From Oligoflexia bacterium (GTDB lineage Bacteria; Bdellovibrionota; Bdellovibrionia; JABDDW01): DNA of 35,657 nucleotides. A model generated the notes under the pieces. That model was not told the DNA's origin. It ran no database searches and saw only the letters and a list, made by a program, of their open reading frames with translations. The position numbers and the translations under genes are program-made. Where the stretch lies: assembly GCA_020847095.1 (NCBI GenBank), contig JADLCR010000059.1:1-35657 (forward strand), written 5' to 3'. Of the stretch, positions 34,287 through 35,657 are shown piece by piece (the first letter of the stretch is position 1; every line of letters starts with the position of its first letter).

Positions 34287-35657
34287 GCCTTCCAAGAAAG
34301 CTCGGTATTCAAATGATTCTGATACAATTCCCGCTCTTGAGTCTCGAGGTGACTATCCCACCCCATGTAATTGGCAAATACTTTAGAAATTAGCGAAAGC
34401 TCCGACGCCCCATGGTCGGGGCGCGATAAATACAAAGGCGATCGCCTCAACATAAAATCCCTAAGATGCAGACACATCGTTTGTTCAAGCGCGTGCCGCG
34501 CTTCAATCTGCCAAAGTTCGTGCAACCCCACGGCCTCTGCTTCTTCCAAAATCTCAAGAGCCTCCATCCCGTGTCGTTGAGCTAGCAATTGACAGTCCTC
34601 CTCACGCATTCCAAATTCGGCCGCCCATTGCGTGGCTTGCGATAATGCCGCAGACAAGCGCTCGGGTGTTGCTTGAGGGTTGATGGCGACTCGGGTGTCA
34701 TTCCTAGAAAATTTAATGCGGTCTTCTAGTTCGAATTCATTATTCAAAACCGCCTCAATCACATCACGAGCCATGCGACGATAAGTGGTGTACTTACCTC
34801 CAGCGACGAAAGTGACATTTTGATTGGTACTGTGAATGACATGTTCCCGCGAGGTTCCGCTTTCAGAGTGACTTCCATCATCCACAAGAGGACGAACTCC
34901 TGCATAACTTGAAATGATATTTTGCATTCCAATTCTTGCGCCCGGAAAATATCGGTTAACGATTTCGAGCAAATACTTGATGTCCGAGGATTCCGTTTTG
35001 ACGTTGGCTGGATCGTCACGGAAATCCGTGTCTGTCGTTCCGACAATAACGATTTCCCCTCGTGGAATGGCAAATATGATTCTCTTATCAGAAGATGTCG
35101 CCATGACAACGGCATCGTTTATAGGAAGAATCTCCCTTCTCAATGTGAAATGAATGCCTTTTGTTGTACGAAGCAGGTTTTTCCAAGTGAAAAGCGACTT
35201 TGCAAATAAATCAGTCCAAGGGCCCACAGTCGAAATAAAATGTCGGGCTCGTATCATTTTCGTTTGTTGAGTCAGAACATCGGTCACTTCTAGAGACCGA
35301 AGTTTACCGTTTGTATCGAGTTGACCACGACCGGCTTTTACATAATTTGCCGCCACGACTCCTATTCGGTGAGCGGACCGAAGCGTTTCGATAACAAGTC
35401 GATCATCATCCATATAAGCATCGCTATATTGGTAAGCCCCCATCAACCCATCGCTTTGTAAATGCGGAGTCCGAATTAAAGTTTCGGAGGTGTCGAGCTT
35501 TTCGTGAAACTTTGGCGCGTGAAAAAGGGCAAGGGCATCGTAAAGCCACATACCCATGCCCAACTTGAACATTCCAACCCGCCCCCCGCGATAAACCGGA
35601 AGCGTAAAAGAGAGTGGATGTACTAAATGAGGGGCAATGTCGAAGAGCACATGGCGC
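34277..35657 (-). CDS. glpD: Aerobic glycerol-3-phosphate dehydrogenase, partial
   Basis: FAD-dependent enzyme that oxidises glycerol 3-phosphate to dihydroxyacetone phosphate and feeds electrons to quinone at the inner membrane. About 460 C-terminal residues are present; the reading frame continues past the window edge, so the N-terminal FAD (GxGxxG) motif is missing here. Seen are APHLVHPLSFTLPVYR, STVGPWTDLFA, GIHFTLRREILP, VIVGTTDTDFRDDP, SSYAGVRPLVDDG and FVAGGKYTTYRRMA, all typical of GlpD. The C-terminal helical cap is complete. The product relates to the PlsY substrate pool (glycerol 3-phosphate), although the genes are far apart. Confidence 0.94.
   Translation of the reverse strand, partial: RHVLFDIAPHLVHPLSFTLPVYRGGRVGMFKLGMGMWLYDALALFHAPKFHEKLDTSETLIRTPHLQSDGLMGAYQYSDAYMDDDRLVIETLRSAHRIGVVAANYVKAGRGQLDTNGKLRSLEVTDVLTQQTKMIRARHFISTVGPWTDLFAKSLFTWKNLLRTTKGIHFTLRREILPINDAVVMATSSDKRIIFAIPRGEIVIVGTTDTDFRDDPANVKTESSDIKYLLEIVNRYFPGARIGMQNIISSYAGVRPLVDDGSHSESGTSREHVIHSTNQNVTFVAGGKYTTYRRMARDVIEAVLNNEFELEDRIKFSRNDTRVAINPQATPERLSAALSQATQWAAEFGMREEDCQLLAQRHGMEALEILEEAEAVGLHELWQIEARHALEQTMCLHLRDFMLRRSPLYLSRPDHGASELSLISKVFANYMGWDSHLETQERELYQNHLNTELSWKAQF

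Overview
The window looks like chromosomal DNA of a Gram-negative member of the Bdellovibrio group (Bdellovibrionota) or a close relative. This is inferred from moderate GC, an LPS heptose gene, many lipoproteins and outer-membrane barrels, a PhaR-type regulator, an LpoB/COG3014 lipoprotein pair, the prkA-yeaH-spoVR operon and an mreB that is not followed by mreC. No insertion sequence, prophage, integrase or CRISPR array was seen. It reads as a dense core region with several accessory secreted-protein genes.

Left part (1-10.6 kb). A complete tmRNA gene (minus strand) with a near-consensus promoter lies beside two secreted-protein genes. One of these has a caspase-like His/Cys arrangement. 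On the plus strand come gmhA, a coupled cytochrome P450 and a BamE-like lipoprotein. Converging on them is a five-gene minus-strand operon: NicO-like permease, gamma-glutamylcyclotransferase-like protein, trmL, secA, and a zinc-ribbon/coiled-coil membrane protein.

Middle part (10.6-24.2 kb). plsY is followed by a GcvH-like protein that has lost the lipoyl lysine. Next are a large secreted protein, a beta-barrel, and a translationally coupled pair: a circularly permuted ATP-grasp enzyme and a papain-like peptidase, both with apparent signal peptides. The opposite strand carries prkA-yeaH-spoVR, preceded by a LolB-like lipoprotein and a large TPR lipoprotein. A selenocysteine tRNA gene (selC) and an orphan pseudopilin follow.

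Right part (24.2-35.7 kb). This holds a PhaR-type regulator with a good terminator, a small beta-barrel, the lpoB/COG3014 operon, a small secreted protein overlapping tail-to-tail with a JAMM/RadC-like protein, and a tightly packed minus-strand operon mreB / sigma-like factor / anti-sigma factor / histidine kinase. The last three overlap by 4 nt each, which suggests a cell-shape or envelope-stress circuit. A short-form AMP nucleosidase, an SCP2-like protein and a glpD cut by the window edge complete the window.

The most unusual items are the exported ATP-grasp/papain pair, the mreB-linked sigma/anti-sigma/kinase operon, the lysine-less GcvH-like protein, selC, and the secreted caspase-like protein.
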